Shown here: one piece after another, positions 18,535-27,231 of the stretch
How positions within the stretch are numbered: the first letter of the stretch is position 1
Layout of the letters: every line of letters starts with the position of its first letter
Origin: Sphingobacterium hungaricum
GTDB taxonomy: Bacteria > Bacteroidota > Bacteroidia > Sphingobacteriales > Sphingobacteriaceae
Direction: 5' to 3'
DNA: 64,000 bases
Assembly: GCF_015210005.1 (NCBI RefSeq)
Contig: NZ_MU158698.1
Location: forward strand, 3,085,273-3,149,272
The notes under the pieces: generated by a model
The model's database searches: none
Told to the model about the DNA's origin: nothing
The model's input: only the letters and a program-made list of their open reading frames with translations
Position numbers and translations under genes: made by a program

Positions 18535-19737
18535 ATGAAAAATTTTATTACGTCCTTAGGAATAATCTGTTTTTGCACGACAGGTTATGCGGATTCTGAC
18601 GAAAAGAGAAAATATACTAAAATAAATGTAACCAGTATGCAGCAAGATAGTATTATCCAAAGTCCAGCTAAAGCTAAGCTGTTCAATATGGATGTGATGC
18701 TTCGTGCGGGATTTCAAGCGGATAGCATGGGGTCTGACAACCCAATGAATCGTATGCATTTGGATGAAGCGCGAGTGGTCTTGCACGGAGATTATAACGA
18801 CCGTCTCTCCTACCGAGTTCGTTTCAGATTAAATAGTTCATTTGGACGAACAAGCCAGGATAATGCGTCACGTGCATTGGACCATGCTTTTATCCGCTAT
18901 AAATTTGGAAAGCAAAATGATTGGGCTGTAACGCTTGGAAAGCAAAGTGCGATGGTAGGAAGTTACGAGTTTGAGAATAATCCTATTTATGAGTACAAGT
19001 TTTCGGATTATGTCGGCAGTGTGTTAAATCTATTTGTCGTGGCAGGAACGCTTTCTTATACCGTAAATAACAACCATGCTGTGCATGCACAAGTATACAA
19101 TACAACCAACGACAGATTTGGAGATCATTTGCAAAATAATGGCTTTCAAGCAGGAAGTCTCCAAGCTTCGGCAACGCCGATGGGTGCCTATTTTACATGG
19201 ACCGGAAATTTCATGGAGCGAAAGCTTCAGACAAAATGGTCGTATAACAGCTCGCAATTTGCGAAAAGCCATACTAATCAAAGCATCTCTTTGGCGAATA
19301 AATTTAAAACGAATAAGCAAACTATTTATCTGGATCTTCAGCACACGAATTTAGCTGTAGATCATGCAATGCTCGCTTCTTCTGTCATCAATACGTTTTA
19401 CGGAAATACAGGCGAGAATAACACTTTAAGTGAAGATGTCGTTTATCAATCAGCTATTTTGCGTTATGATCAATTTTTAACTAAAACTTGGGAAATTGCA
19501 CTGAAAGGTGCATACGAAACAGCCAGTCAACAAAACAACGAAGAGTTAGGGAATAACTTCAGAACAAATTATACCTATTTTGCTGCTTTGCAATATAAAC
19601 CTTATCAGAACCAAGACCTTCGCTTTTTTGCTGGTTATGTAGGCAATTCTACGAAGTTCGCTTCTGTATTGGAAAGAGAAAATCAGCAGTTTAACCGTTT
19701 GACGTTTGGAGCGTATTTTACTATTCCTGTTCTGTAA
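18535..19737 (+). CDS. Outer-membrane porin, phosphate-selective OprO/OprP type
   Basis: A 400-aa protein with a short signal peptide (to about Ala19), a mature N-terminus with NMDVMLRAGFQADSM, and alternating aromatic beta-strands throughout, for example RLSYRVRFRLNSSF, YKFGKQNDWAVTLGKQ and LRFFAGYVGNST. The EARVVLHGDYND and GKQSAMVGSYEF segments match porin O/P family barrels. It ends with a strand and no C-terminal domain. It lies in the outer membrane. It need not be phosphate-selective; Bacteroidota members are diverse. Confidence 0.75.
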   Translation: MKNFITSLGIICFCTTGYADSDEKRKYTKINVTSMQQDSIIQSPAKAKLFNMDVMLRAGFQADSMGSDNPMNRMHLDEARVVLHGDYNDRLSYRVRFRLNSSFGRTSQDNASRALDHAFIRYKFGKQNDWAVTLGKQSAMVGSYEFENNPIYEYKFSDYVGSVLNLFVVAGTLSYTVNNNHAVHAQVYNTTNDRFGDHLQNNGFQAGSLQASATPMGAYFTWTGNFMERKLQTKWSYNSSQFAKSHTNQSISLANKFKTNKQTIYLDLQHTNLAVDHAMLASSVINTFYGNTGENNTLSEDVVYQSAILRYDQFLTKTWEIALKGAYETASQQNNEELGNNFRTNYTYFAALQYKPYQNQDLRFFAGYVGNSTKFASVLERENQQFNRLTFGAYFTIPVL

Positions 19738-19765
19738 AATGAATTTATCTTAGACCGGTCTTACT

Positions 19766-20545
19766 ATGTCCAAAACACGTTTATTTGCTTTTCTTTTTTG
19801 TTTGTGCTCATGCTCATCGACTAGCAGTTTGGATGCAGTAAAACTACCCATTACAGAGAATAAGGTAGGAATAGGTTTGCTTCACCTCAATGTCTCAGAA
19901 ACTATTAGGCTATATACAACTGATACAGCCAGCAATCCCTACGATAGCATCAGCTTTCGTCGTATTGAATCCGGATCGAACAAAGGGAAGCTAGACTTTA
20001 AAACGACAAGATTGGGAAATAGACTTAAGCCGTATATTCTTTCGGAAGGCGATTCGGATGCAGATGGCGAAGATCATCGCAATATGGGACTTATTCATTT
20101 TGTTCCAGAGCTAACTTTCAGAGTAATTGAACAAACTGCTGCAGGTTTTACAATCCTTATCAACGAGGAAACATTTGAAACTAGTTTTATAAGCATTGAT
20201 CCCGAAAATGATTTAAGAAAGAACAATAATTCAGACGAGCTATTTTTTAATCCTAATTTTATCGATTCGAAAATTAGTTCTTGGTTCTATTATGAATCAT
20301 GGGAACAGGCGATAAAACGTGCTTGGTATATTGATTATGAAGACGAAAAGCTATTTGATCAGCCATTCGGAACGAACCTGAAAACCGATGTTGACTTACA
20401 TCAGGCTGATAGCGTAGCAGGAAATTGGATAAGGGTTATTGACCCCCATAAACGAGGTCAGAAAAATGCGCCACACGGTTGGGTTCAATGGAGAGATACC
20501 GACAAAATCCTTGTCCACATCGTCCTAAATGGTGGATATGAATAA
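19766..20545 (+). CDS. Lipoprotein of unknown function
   Basis: A 259-aa protein whose signal sequence ends in a cysteine-rich lipobox (CLCSCSSTSS, lipidated Cys about 13-16). The mature part is acidic with segments such as DADGEDHRNMGLIHFVPELTF and a WFYYESWEQAIKRAWYID aromatic stretch. It resembles hypothetical periplasmic Bacteroidota proteins but I do not recognise a named family. It lies 28 bp after the porin gene, probably in the same transcript, and ends at a clear terminator. Confidence 0.6.
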   Translation: MSKTRLFAFLFCLCSCSSTSSLDAVKLPITENKVGIGLLHLNVSETIRLYTTDTASNPYDSISFRRIESGSNKGKLDFKTTRLGNRLKPYILSEGDSDADGEDHRNMGLIHFVPELTFRVIEQTAAGFTILINEETFETSFISIDPENDLRKNNNSDELFFNPNFIDSKISSWFYYESWEQAIKRAWYIDYEDEKLFDQPFGTNLKTDVDLHQADSVAGNWIRVIDPHKRGQKNAPHGWVQWRDTDKILVHIVLNGGYE

Positions 20546-20551
20546 TGTTAA

Positions 20552-20586
20552 AAGAACCAATATGCAAAAAAATATTGGTTCTTTCT
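20552..20586. terminator. Bidirectional intrinsic terminator
   Basis: The stem AAGAACCAATAT/AATATTGGTTCTT (20552-20563 and 20571-20583) with a short A-rich loop lies between the convergent lipoprotein gene and the J-domain gene. Confidence 0.75.
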
Positions 20587-20597
20587 TAACAAACAGA

Positions 20598-21044
20598 TTA
20601 AGCTGTTTCAGTAACCTTTACCACATTACGATATGGGAAAGAGTTACAAATATGGCGACGTGCAAATCTTCCTGGAGAATCTGCATTTACGAATTTAGTG
20701 TAGATCGCTCTTGGAACATCGAAGTATTCGTATGAGCTGCCATCAAAAAACTGAATATTCAAAACCGATTGTTTGTATTCAAAATCAAGAATGTTTGAAT
20801 TGGTAATCGTATTGGTATATGCTTCAGTGTTTAATGCATGCGTTTCAGGAGAAATGCTTACCAAAAAGTGATATGCTTCGATAATTTCTTTGCTTTTTAC
20901 TTCGGCAACAGCCTTCTCTTCTTCAACCTGAAATTTATCAGGGTGATATTCTTTCATCATGTTACGATAAATGGTTTTTAGTGAGGACAACTCAACCGCT
21001 TTATCAACATTTAAAAGTTTTCTATAATCAACTATTTTTTTCAT
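20598..21044 (-). CDS. J-domain plus KTSC-domain protein
   Basis: About 148 aa from the ATG at 21044 (MKKIVDYRKLLNVD). The N-terminal 65 residues form a DnaJ-type J domain with the key EYHPDKF (HPD) motif. The C-terminal 55-60 residues form a KTSC domain: SNILDFEYKQSVLNIQF, then FDVPRAIYTKFVNADSPG and FPYR. It is cytosolic and probably an Hsp70 co-chaperone with an added nucleic-acid- or protein-binding KTSC module. This fusion recurs in Bacteroidota. The TTG frame start at 21053 overlaps the promoter box and was rejected. Confidence 0.8.
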   Translation of the reverse strand: MKKIVDYRKLLNVDKAVELSSLKTIYRNMMKEYHPDKFQVEEEKAVAEVKSKEIIEAYHFLVSISPETHALNTEAYTNTITNSNILDFEYKQSVLNIQFFDGSSYEYFDVPRAIYTKFVNADSPGRFARRHICNSFPYRNVVKVTETA

Positions 21045-21050
21045 TTGGCG

Positions 21051-21058
21051 CAAAGGTA
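21051..21058 (-). promoter_or_regulatory. -7 promoter element, near-leaderless start
   Basis: On the minus strand TACCTTTG matches TAnnTTTG exactly and ends only 6 bp before the ATG at 21044. Transcription would begin at or near the start codon. Confidence 0.5.
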
Positions 21059-21115
21059 CGATTTATAAGCTTTTGATTTTTAGAAAAGTTGCATTGATTC
21101 CAATCAAATTGAAAT

Positions 21116-21760
21116 CTACTTCACTTGTTTAAAACAAAGTCCCAATAGTTTCTCTAAACTCCTCTTCACCCGGTCTTTGTCTTCTTGTTTTTGGAGATCT
21201 AGTTCACAAAAAGTTCCTCCTGTGGAATTCGTATGTAAAATCAAATAATATACACCAGCGAGCAAAATAGCATAACTAGCACGCAAATCGATATCAGATT
21301 TTTCAAAAAAAGGATCAGTAAGTTTAAAGTATTCGGTACTTATTAATTCTCTTTCATAGCTTAATTTTTTGATAAAATCATTCTCTTCGGACAATCCCCA
21401 CACCAATATCTTCTGTGCTTCAACATTGCTGTCTAAATAATCCATTAGCTGAATTAGGAAATTTTTAGCTACAGATTCACCGAAATCTTCAAACTGATTT
21501 GGTATTTCATTTAATTTTTCATCCACTTCCGATTGAGACCAAAAATCACGCTGACGAAAATAGCTGGCAATCAGCTCATCCAAATTCCCGTAATAGCGAT
21601 ATATTAATTTTTTGTCAACTCCAGCAACTTTTGCAATTCGGTTGATACCTAATTTTGTATAACCGTCTTCCAAAATTATCTTCCCTACTGCGTCAATCAG
21701 ACCTTTCTTTGTTTTTTCTTTGTTACGAATGGGTCCTTCAATGGTTTTTGGTATCGTCAT
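21116..21760 (-). CDS. TetR/AcrR-family transcriptional regulator
   Basis: A 214-aa regulator with a helix-turn-helix in residues about 20-60 (KKGLIDAVGKIILEDGYTKLGINRIAKVAGVDKKLIYRYYGN, read in parts), where GVDKKLIYRYYGNLDEL is the recognition helix region. The C-terminal helices bind an unknown ligand. It stands alone between the KTSC gene (downstream, 62 bp) and a divergent lipoprotein gene, which could be its target. The regulated genes are not determinable. Confidence 0.8.
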   Translation of the reverse strand: MTIPKTIEGPIRNKEKTKKGLIDAVGKIILEDGYTKLGINRIAKVAGVDKKLIYRYYGNLDELIASYFRQRDFWSQSEVDEKLNEIPNQFEDFGESVAKNFLIQLMDYLDSNVEAQKILVWGLSEENDFIKKLSYERELISTEYFKLTDPFFEKSDIDLRASYAILLAGVYYLILHTNSTGGTFCELDLQKQEDKDRVKRSLEKLLGLCFKQVK

Positions 21761-21923
21761 ATTTTATTTTAATTGGGTTCGAAATATTGCCTGTGCTTTT
21801 TTATAAAGCAATTTAACTATTTTCTTTCATTTTTTAACTAATAAAAAAGTTTTATGTCACCACTTTTATTAAAAACTAATAATAATTTCGCAGAATTTTT
21901 AATTTAATATTAAAGCCTCTAAC

Positions 21924-23033
21924 ATGCAATTCATTATCAAAAACGTTTGTTATCTAATAACTGCACTGATGGGGATGCTATTTGGATCTTGTAGCACAAG
22001 AAATTCTCCTGAACCATCGATTACTGATCAAGTGGAACCCAACAATACAGATTATTCTACTTATGATTTTGAAGAAATTGTTGCACTAAGCCTTCGCACG
22101 ATTACGGACACCTTATGGGATAGCAAAAAGGATTCGATTATAGGATTTCAAGTAGAGAAATCGGCAAATCATGGCTTTATGTATCCAATAACAGCTGTGC
22201 ATGAGAAACCGCTAATGAATTCATTTGTCTCACTTAAAGATTTGCCGGAATTGGAAGTTGCCAATTATGTTGAACAATCGAAATCAAAAGTTGAGTATTT
22301 AAATTTTTTGATGTATGATTGGAATCTGTTTGAAGTAAGTTCAATCTCTTCATGGGATGATTTAAGTAAGCAGGTTGAAAATCTGAGTGAGTCTATGAAA
22401 AATAGGAACATATTGGCTCACAAAGATTATACTTATAAATTCCAAAGTTATGAAAATCTGAAGTTACTTTTTGAAGAAAATGTCGATATCCGAGCGCTGT
22501 TTGCTATTTCTGAATCAGATTATCATAAATTGAAAAAAAGTGGCTGGTTACATTACAGTGAAAGAGAAACAATAACGATTCGTTCAAGGCTAAACGACCA
22601 ATATAACTTTAATCCCTACTTTTCCTTAGAACAAATTAATCAATTAAAGATTGCTCGCGTATCAGAACTAAACTACGGAAAGATTGCTTATATGGTTTTG
22701 GACGCTGCTGAAAGTACAAATGCATTGGTGAATAAATTGTCATACAATCAAATGGCGCATTTAGATGAGGCGGAAATAGCAGAACTTAATACAGCTGATG
22801 TGCATTTCTTTTTTAGAGGATATACTGAGGAAGAAATCAATAACGTGCAATCCTTCAAAACTACTGCAGAAAAAATAGATGCCTATTTAACGCTGGCCGT
22901 TCGCAATTTCTCTCAGGCTACATTCGATTATGAACGTATGGGAGTTCCAATATCATTTAAGCTTTCGCAGCACAGTCAGACTACAGACAAATTAAGTAAA
23001 CTCAATTATACAACGAAGGTTGATTTTAAGTAA
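21924..23033 (+). CDS. Lipoprotein of unknown function
   Basis: A 369-aa lipoprotein with lipobox LFGSC (Cys 23). The body is helical with recurring LEQINQLKIARVSELNYG-type leucine-rich patterns and a repeated NQMAHLDEAEIAELNTADV. No domain is recognised. It is divergent from the TetR gene at 164 bp, and a bidirectional terminator follows. Confidence 0.6.
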   Translation: MQFIIKNVCYLITALMGMLFGSCSTRNSPEPSITDQVEPNNTDYSTYDFEEIVALSLRTITDTLWDSKKDSIIGFQVEKSANHGFMYPITAVHEKPLMNSFVSLKDLPELEVANYVEQSKSKVEYLNFLMYDWNLFEVSSISSWDDLSKQVENLSESMKNRNILAHKDYTYKFQSYENLKLLFEENVDIRALFAISESDYHKLKKSGWLHYSERETITIRSRLNDQYNFNPYFSLEQINQLKIARVSELNYGKIAYMVLDAAESTNALVNKLSYNQMAHLDEAEIAELNTADVHFFFRGYTEEEINNVQSFKTTAEKIDAYLTLAVRNFSQATFDYERMGVPISFKLSQHSQTTDKLSKLNYTTKVDFK

Positions 23034-23059
23034 TTATTTCAATAAATTATCCAAATAAC

Positions 23060-23096
23060 AAAAGGCTTTCTTTTGGTATTTAGAAGAAAGCCTTTT
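23060..23096. terminator. Bidirectional intrinsic terminator
   Basis: The 13-bp stem AAAAGGCTTTCTT/AAGAAAGCCTTTT lies between two convergent genes, with T-rich flanks on both strands. Confidence 0.85.
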
Positions 23097-23117
23097 AAAT
23101 AAAAATTGTATTATAGA

Positions 23118-24779
23118 CTATGGATTTACTTTAACACATCTTACTTGGAAAGCTTCTTCTTTCAAAGCAGTTACAAAATCGAACGTATCCACATTACCAA
23201 ATTGAACCGCTTTGTAAGCTGTTGAAGACTTAATTAAATAATATCCAAAACCGAATTCTCCAGGGCTTGTATGATTACTTCTAATAGCCCCACCATAAGT
23301 AAAGAACATATAACTATATCGGTTAGTTCCAGGATCCAGTTGAGTGCCAAGAAACATGCCAGAACTTGTGCTATTCGTACCGTCGTACGTAGCGACAAAA
23401 CGAACTGGAGAATTGATGTTAGGGCCGGCATGTCCAGATATTCTGCTCGCAGTAGATTCTTTGATAGACATCAATTCTGTTTCGGTAGGCAAACGCCATG
23501 AATTTAAAGGAAGCACTTTTGAACAAGGGTCTCCAGAAGATCCATTAATAGTATTATTGGGTGTTATATTTGCGATATCAAGTCTTTTAGGCTTTGTATA
23601 GTTAGGAAAAAAGTAACTACCATAATCTGCCTGTGTTGTAGCGAAACTATACGAATCATTTGACCGATTGTATATCAAATTTCCAGGAGAAAATGCCTGG
23701 CCGCCACCACCGTTACTACCACTTCCGAAGCTCGTTAAATTCATTGTTAATACGTAGCGTCTTCCTGGTTTTAAAGAAATATTAGGAACTTGAACGTTAT
23801 ATTTTGTCATTCCTTTAATTGTAATATGTGGAAACGATAATGTACTAGTCGAAGATCCATTATTACAAACCATTATTGAATCGCTTACTACCTTCGATAA
23901 AGACAGGTTTGGGAATGATACTACACTTCCAGACGGTGTAGGATCTCCACTCCAAGTACCACCTTTTGCAAGATAATTTATGCTGCCATTATTTAATTTG
24001 ATTTCTGGTACATTAAAATGTGGTTTAACATTAGCTGTTGCAGCAGTAACATCGCCTATCGCCGACGCATTTATGGTTGTTGTAATCTGGCTAAAGCTAT
24101 GTTTCAACAAGACAGCTAAATCATTGACTCCGGCACTAACGGTCATGTTTTCTTTAATAAAATACATAAAATCAACATTTCCATTAACTGGTAAAATAGC
24201 ACTGTTTAAACTCGCTGTTGGAGCAGCAGGGACAGACTCTTTGCTTCTAATTGAATATACAACAAAAGTATATTTTTGATTAGGAGCTAATGTGATTCCA
24301 TTAGTTGGCTTAGCAGTTCCAACTACGTACTCGTAATTATTTAAGTAGTTTCCAGCACTGTTATAAACTACAACTCTATATTTAACACCTGCTTCAAGAA
24401 GCCATTTTACAGGACCTGTTGTTGTGGTCGAAGCAATTTTATTTAACTTTGAATTGCTAGAATTTACTGAGTTGCGCTGTTCAGTAATTGTAATCTGCAC
24501 AGAGTGCGAATCATCGAAAGGAACTTCTAAATTTTGAACAACATCATCGCTAGTGTTTATTGCTTGTGTGCTCGCTAGCTTAGCAGGGTTTGTACTTGCA
24601 ATTGAACCATTGCTCTCTGTTTGAGTTTCTATGCCATCTATTGAGATACGTACTATAGCATCTTCATTGCTTTCATTTACTATTTTTTCATCCTGACAAG
24701 AGAACAAACACGTAATCAATGCGATTACCCATATGTAATTTCTATTGAACATTACTTTATTTATTGATTGAATTTTCAT
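23118..24779 (-). CDS. Fimbrillin-family lipoprotein with FISUMP-like C-terminus
   Basis: A 553-aa exported lipoprotein with lipobox LFSCQD; start either at 24779 or at the ATG at 24749 (MFNRNYIWVIALITCLFSC). The N-terminal 300 residues show the Bacteroidota fimbrillin pattern: YRVVVYNSAGNYLNNYEYVVG, TFVVYSIRSKESVPAAP, and VNGNVDFMYFIKENM. The C-terminal 150 residues carry WRLPTETELMSI and FQVRCVKVNP, typical of FISUMP/Fibro_slime-like modules. It is probably a surface or pilus-like adhesin. A small companion gene lies just upstream, 22 bp away. Confidence 0.7.
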   Translation of the reverse strand: MKIQSINKVMFNRNYIWVIALITCLFSCQDEKIVNESNEDAIVRISIDGIETQTESNGSIASTNPAKLASTQAINTSDDVVQNLEVPFDDSHSVQITITEQRNSVNSSNSKLNKIASTTTTGPVKWLLEAGVKYRVVVYNSAGNYLNNYEYVVGTAKPTNGITLAPNQKYTFVVYSIRSKESVPAAPTASLNSAILPVNGNVDFMYFIKENMTVSAGVNDLAVLLKHSFSQITTTINASAIGDVTAATANVKPHFNVPEIKLNNGSINYLAKGGTWSGDPTPSGSVVSFPNLSLSKVVSDSIMVCNNGSSTSTLSFPHITIKGMTKYNVQVPNISLKPGRRYVLTMNLTSFGSGSNGGGGQAFSPGNLIYNRSNDSYSFATTQADYGSYFFPNYTKPKRLDIANITPNNTINGSSGDPCSKVLPLNSWRLPTETELMSIKESTASRISGHAGPNINSPVRFVATYDGTNSTSSGMFLGTQLDPGTNRYSYMFFTYGGAIRSNHTSPGEFGFGYYLIKSSTAYKAVQFGNVDTFDFVTALKEEAFQVRCVKVNP

Positions 24780-24801
24780 GGTCTAGATTTAATAAGATTA
24801 A

Positions 24802-24969
24802 TTACCAAGCAGCATCTCTATCGTCAGTGACGATACTGTCCCATTGATGCTCTACACCACCTTCATTCGCGGTAGGATATTGTGTGGTCGAACCGGCCGC
24901 AATTCCTTGTTCAAGTTCAATCAACATCACTTCGAAAGTTGGTTTTTGGTATTGGCGTAAATGCTTCAT
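24802..24969 (-). CDS. 55-aa small protein upstream of the fimbrillin-like gene
   Basis: An ATG at 24969 opens a 55-codon frame ending in TAA at 24802: it begins MKHLRQYQKPTFEVMLIELE, continues QGIAAGSTTQYPTANEGGVE and ends HQWDSIVTDDRDAAW. It has no signal peptide. Many Bacteroidota have short proteins with a KPxxEV...LEQGIAAGS start next to fimbrillin-type genes, which fits this position. The frame stays open, has an acidic W-ended tail and lies 22 bp before the fimbrillin start. I call it coding but unproved. Confidence 0.65.
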   Translation of the reverse strand: MKHLRQYQKPTFEVMLIELEQGIAAGSTTQYPTANEGGVEHQWDSIVTDDRDAAW

Positions 24970-25637
24970 TTTATTGCTGTTATTCTAATAGATTAATCCT
25001 AATTATAAGTCAATAAGATTCCAGTGCCAATAAATTGGCCTTTTTTGAAACTTAGAGAAAGTTAAGTTGGAATATTATAGTATTTGATTACTATTTGGTT
25101 CAGGATGACTCAACGTTTTAGCGATTGAGATTCTTTATATTTTCAAATTAACGATGCGAAGATATAGCAATAGATGATAGAAAAATAGTATTGCAATCGT
25201 TTGTTTTCCTAATTGTCGATGTTACGCCACATATGTAGATGTTACGCCACATAAATCTTAATAAAGATTAAATTCTATCGTAAAATCTATCGAAAATAGC
25301 TCCATTAATCCGTTTTTAGTAAGATGTAGGAGCTATCATTTTTATGCGTGAAGTGTGTGGATAAAGGCTATTTGGCCCTGCCTAGCCTAATCGGTTTTAG
25401 AAGAGAGATCTTTTTATTTGGAGCTTATTATTGGACTAGAACTAGAGATTGTAATGCTATTAAATTCATATGCAAAAATGTCGCTCTAAAGATAAACCCT
25501 AGACGCGACAAAGCATTACACAATATTGTATGCAGTATTACTAGTTATAATTGAGGGATTTTATTCTGAAAAACTACTCGGTTTAGGATGCAGTGTTTTA
25601 GATTGTATCTCTACTAAAAGATCTCGTTTACTATTCT
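24970..25637. other. AT-rich gap with a short 16-bp direct repeat
   Basis: About 670 bp without a supported gene. GATGTTACGCCACATA occurs twice (25217-25232 and 25237-25252), a 20-bp spacing. Short forward frames at 25348-25554 and 25526-25762 have no domain or signal peptide, and one overlaps the Nudix gene; both were rejected. The repeat might be a protein-binding site or a decayed element end. Confidence 0.5.
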
Positions 25638-26054
25638 TTACAACAACTTGTCATTTTGTAAATTTTCAAAAACTTTTAGGACACCCACGACTTGAGCTGG
25701 TTCTTGAAGATAAGTCTCCAGATCAAAATATTTCAGTTCGCCAATTTCATTGCTTGCTTTGAACTCTTCTTCTAAATTATAAAGAAAGCAGTCTTGTTGC
25801 ATCGTAATGTGCTCGGGTTCCCCATAAGCTGGAGCCGAAACATGGCAATAGTATTTTAATCCATCAGGTTTCAGTTCTACATTTAATTCTTCCAAAACTT
25901 CGCGCTGAACAGATTGCAATGCCGTTTCACCGATATCTACTTTACCGCCGGGTAAATACCATGCGTTCTTATTGATGCTGTACGCCAATAGAATTTTTTT
26001 GTCCTTAATGGCTATTAAGCCAGCCGTTGGCAGATGTATTTTTTCTATCTTCAT
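25638..26054 (-). CDS. Nudix hydrolase
   Basis: About 138 aa from the ATG at 26054 (MKIEKIHLPTAGLI). The Nudix box GGKVDIGETALQSVQREVLEELNV (read in parts: GGKVDIGETALQ and REVLEEL) fits GX5EX7REUXEEXGU. The enzyme should cleave a nucleoside diphosphate linked to X, using Mg2+. It starts 1 bp after the upstream LOG gene stop, so the pair is an operon. The substrate is unknown; it may be a sanitising or coenzyme-related Nudix. Confidence 0.85.
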   Translation of the reverse strand: MKIEKIHLPTAGLIAIKDKKILLAYSINKNAWYLPGGKVDIGETALQSVQREVLEELNVELKPDGLKYYCHVSAPAYGEPEHITMQQDCFLYNLEEEFKASNEIGELKYFDLETYLQEPAQVVGVLKVFENLQNDKLL

Positions 26055-26055
26055 A

Positions 26056-26637
26056 TTAAACTTCTTCTTTTTCGATCCATTTACCAATAGTTGGTGCTTG
26101 GTAATTATTCATTTTATCCAAAAGATTTTCAATCGAGTCGCTTACCAAAAGCATTTCTTGATTGACTTGTTTTAAGAATCCTTTATCAACCATATTTTGT
26201 ATCAATAACAAAAGATCATTGTAGAATCCATTGGTATTTAACAAGCCGATTGGTTTTTGATGCAAACCCAATTGAGCCCATGTCAACATTTCGAAAAGCT
26301 CTTCCAATGTACCAAAACCACCCGGAAGCGCAATCACTCCATCAGACAAAGCGTCCATTTTTGTCTTCCGCTCATGCATGGTGTCTACTAAGATAAGCTC
26401 AGTCAATTGATCGTGTGCTATTTCTTTTCCTTTCAAAAAATGAGGCAACACACCAATTACTTCCCCGCCATATTGCAGCGCACCATTTGCCACAGTTCCC
26501 ATCAAGCCAATAATCGCGCCCCCATAAACCAATCCGATATTTTTTTTAGCTAATAACTTGCCTAATTCGTAGGCTTGTTCTTCATATACTTTATCAGTAC
26601 CAAAGCTAGACCCACAAAAAACAGTAATACGTTTCAT
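26056..26637 (-). CDS. LOG-family cytokinin riboside 5'-monophosphate phosphoribohydrolase (TIGR00730)
   Basis: About 193 aa from the ATG at 26637 (MKRITVFCGSSFG). The upstream start at 26667 falls in the promoter box, so it was rejected. It has the Rossmann-like lysine-decarboxylase-related fold with the PGGFGTLEELFE motif (PGGxGTxxE), HERKTKMDALSDGVIALPG and the GLVYGGAIIGLMG loop. The LOG family removes ribose phosphate from nucleoside monophosphates; in bacteria it also degrades modified or noncanonical nucleotides. It is co-transcribed with a Nudix hydrolase, which suggests a nucleotide clean-up role. Confidence 0.8.
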   Translation of the reverse strand: MKRITVFCGSSFGTDKVYEEQAYELGKLLAKKNIGLVYGGAIIGLMGTVANGALQYGGEVIGVLPHFLKGKEIAHDQLTELILVDTMHERKTKMDALSDGVIALPGGFGTLEELFEMLTWAQLGLHQKPIGLLNTNGFYNDLLLLIQNMVDKGFLKQVNQEMLLVSDSIENLLDKMNNYQAPTIGKWIEKEEV

Positions 26638-26664
26638 ACACATCAGTTTCTTTAATAAACTTCG

Positions 26665-26672
26665 CAAAGATA
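26665..26672 (-). promoter_or_regulatory. -7 promoter element of the LOG-Nudix operon
   Basis: On the minus strand TATCTTTG matches TAnnTTTG exactly, 28 bp before the ATG at 26637. It overlaps the alternative start at 26667, supporting the internal start. Confidence 0.5.
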
Positions 26673-27231
26673 GTCAATCTGAAAATGCTTAACTGAAAAT
26701 TTTAAAGAGTTCTATGTTATCATTATATGAAATAGTAATGTAATCTACTTAAAGTGATTGCATAGATACCTTCATTTTAATTTTAGTATAGCTTCTCCAT
26801 ATTGGATCAATAACTGAATATGTTAGTTTTTCTTAAGGTGACTTTTTAGAAAATCATTCTTTTTCTTTCAGGATATCAGTACGTTGTCCTTAAATCCTTA
26901 TTACAAATATAATATGGTGTGTTTTAATTTTAAAACCAAAAAATAATATATTTAAATGTTTACAATATTATGACAGTAATTTTGTGGATGCTTATAAAAT
27001 TTTTATATGAATTTTAGATCTGCATGTAGAATTAAGTTTAATCAAAAGTTAATTAATTTTGAAATAACAATTAATCCGTTTAAATAAGGTTAAGGTTAAC
27101 TGTTATTTTTTTGGATTTGTCTTATTTAGTTTTCGGTAAGCTATCCATGAATTTGATTTAGCCGCTAAATAATTTTAATTTCTATGGAAAAAATTATTAA
27201 TTTAATCGCTTCATTATAAACCATTCATCAG
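26673..27231. other. AT-rich gap before the MFS gene
   Basis: About 560 bp with no credible gene. A tiny frame ATG at 27184 encodes MEKIINLIASL and ends at 27219, 12 bp before the MFS start. It may be a translated leader but is too short to call. Confidence 0.4.

Noticed and set aside
25348..25762. Two forward frames before and across the Nudix gene
   Set aside because: No domain or signal; one overlaps a clear Nudix gene on the other strand.
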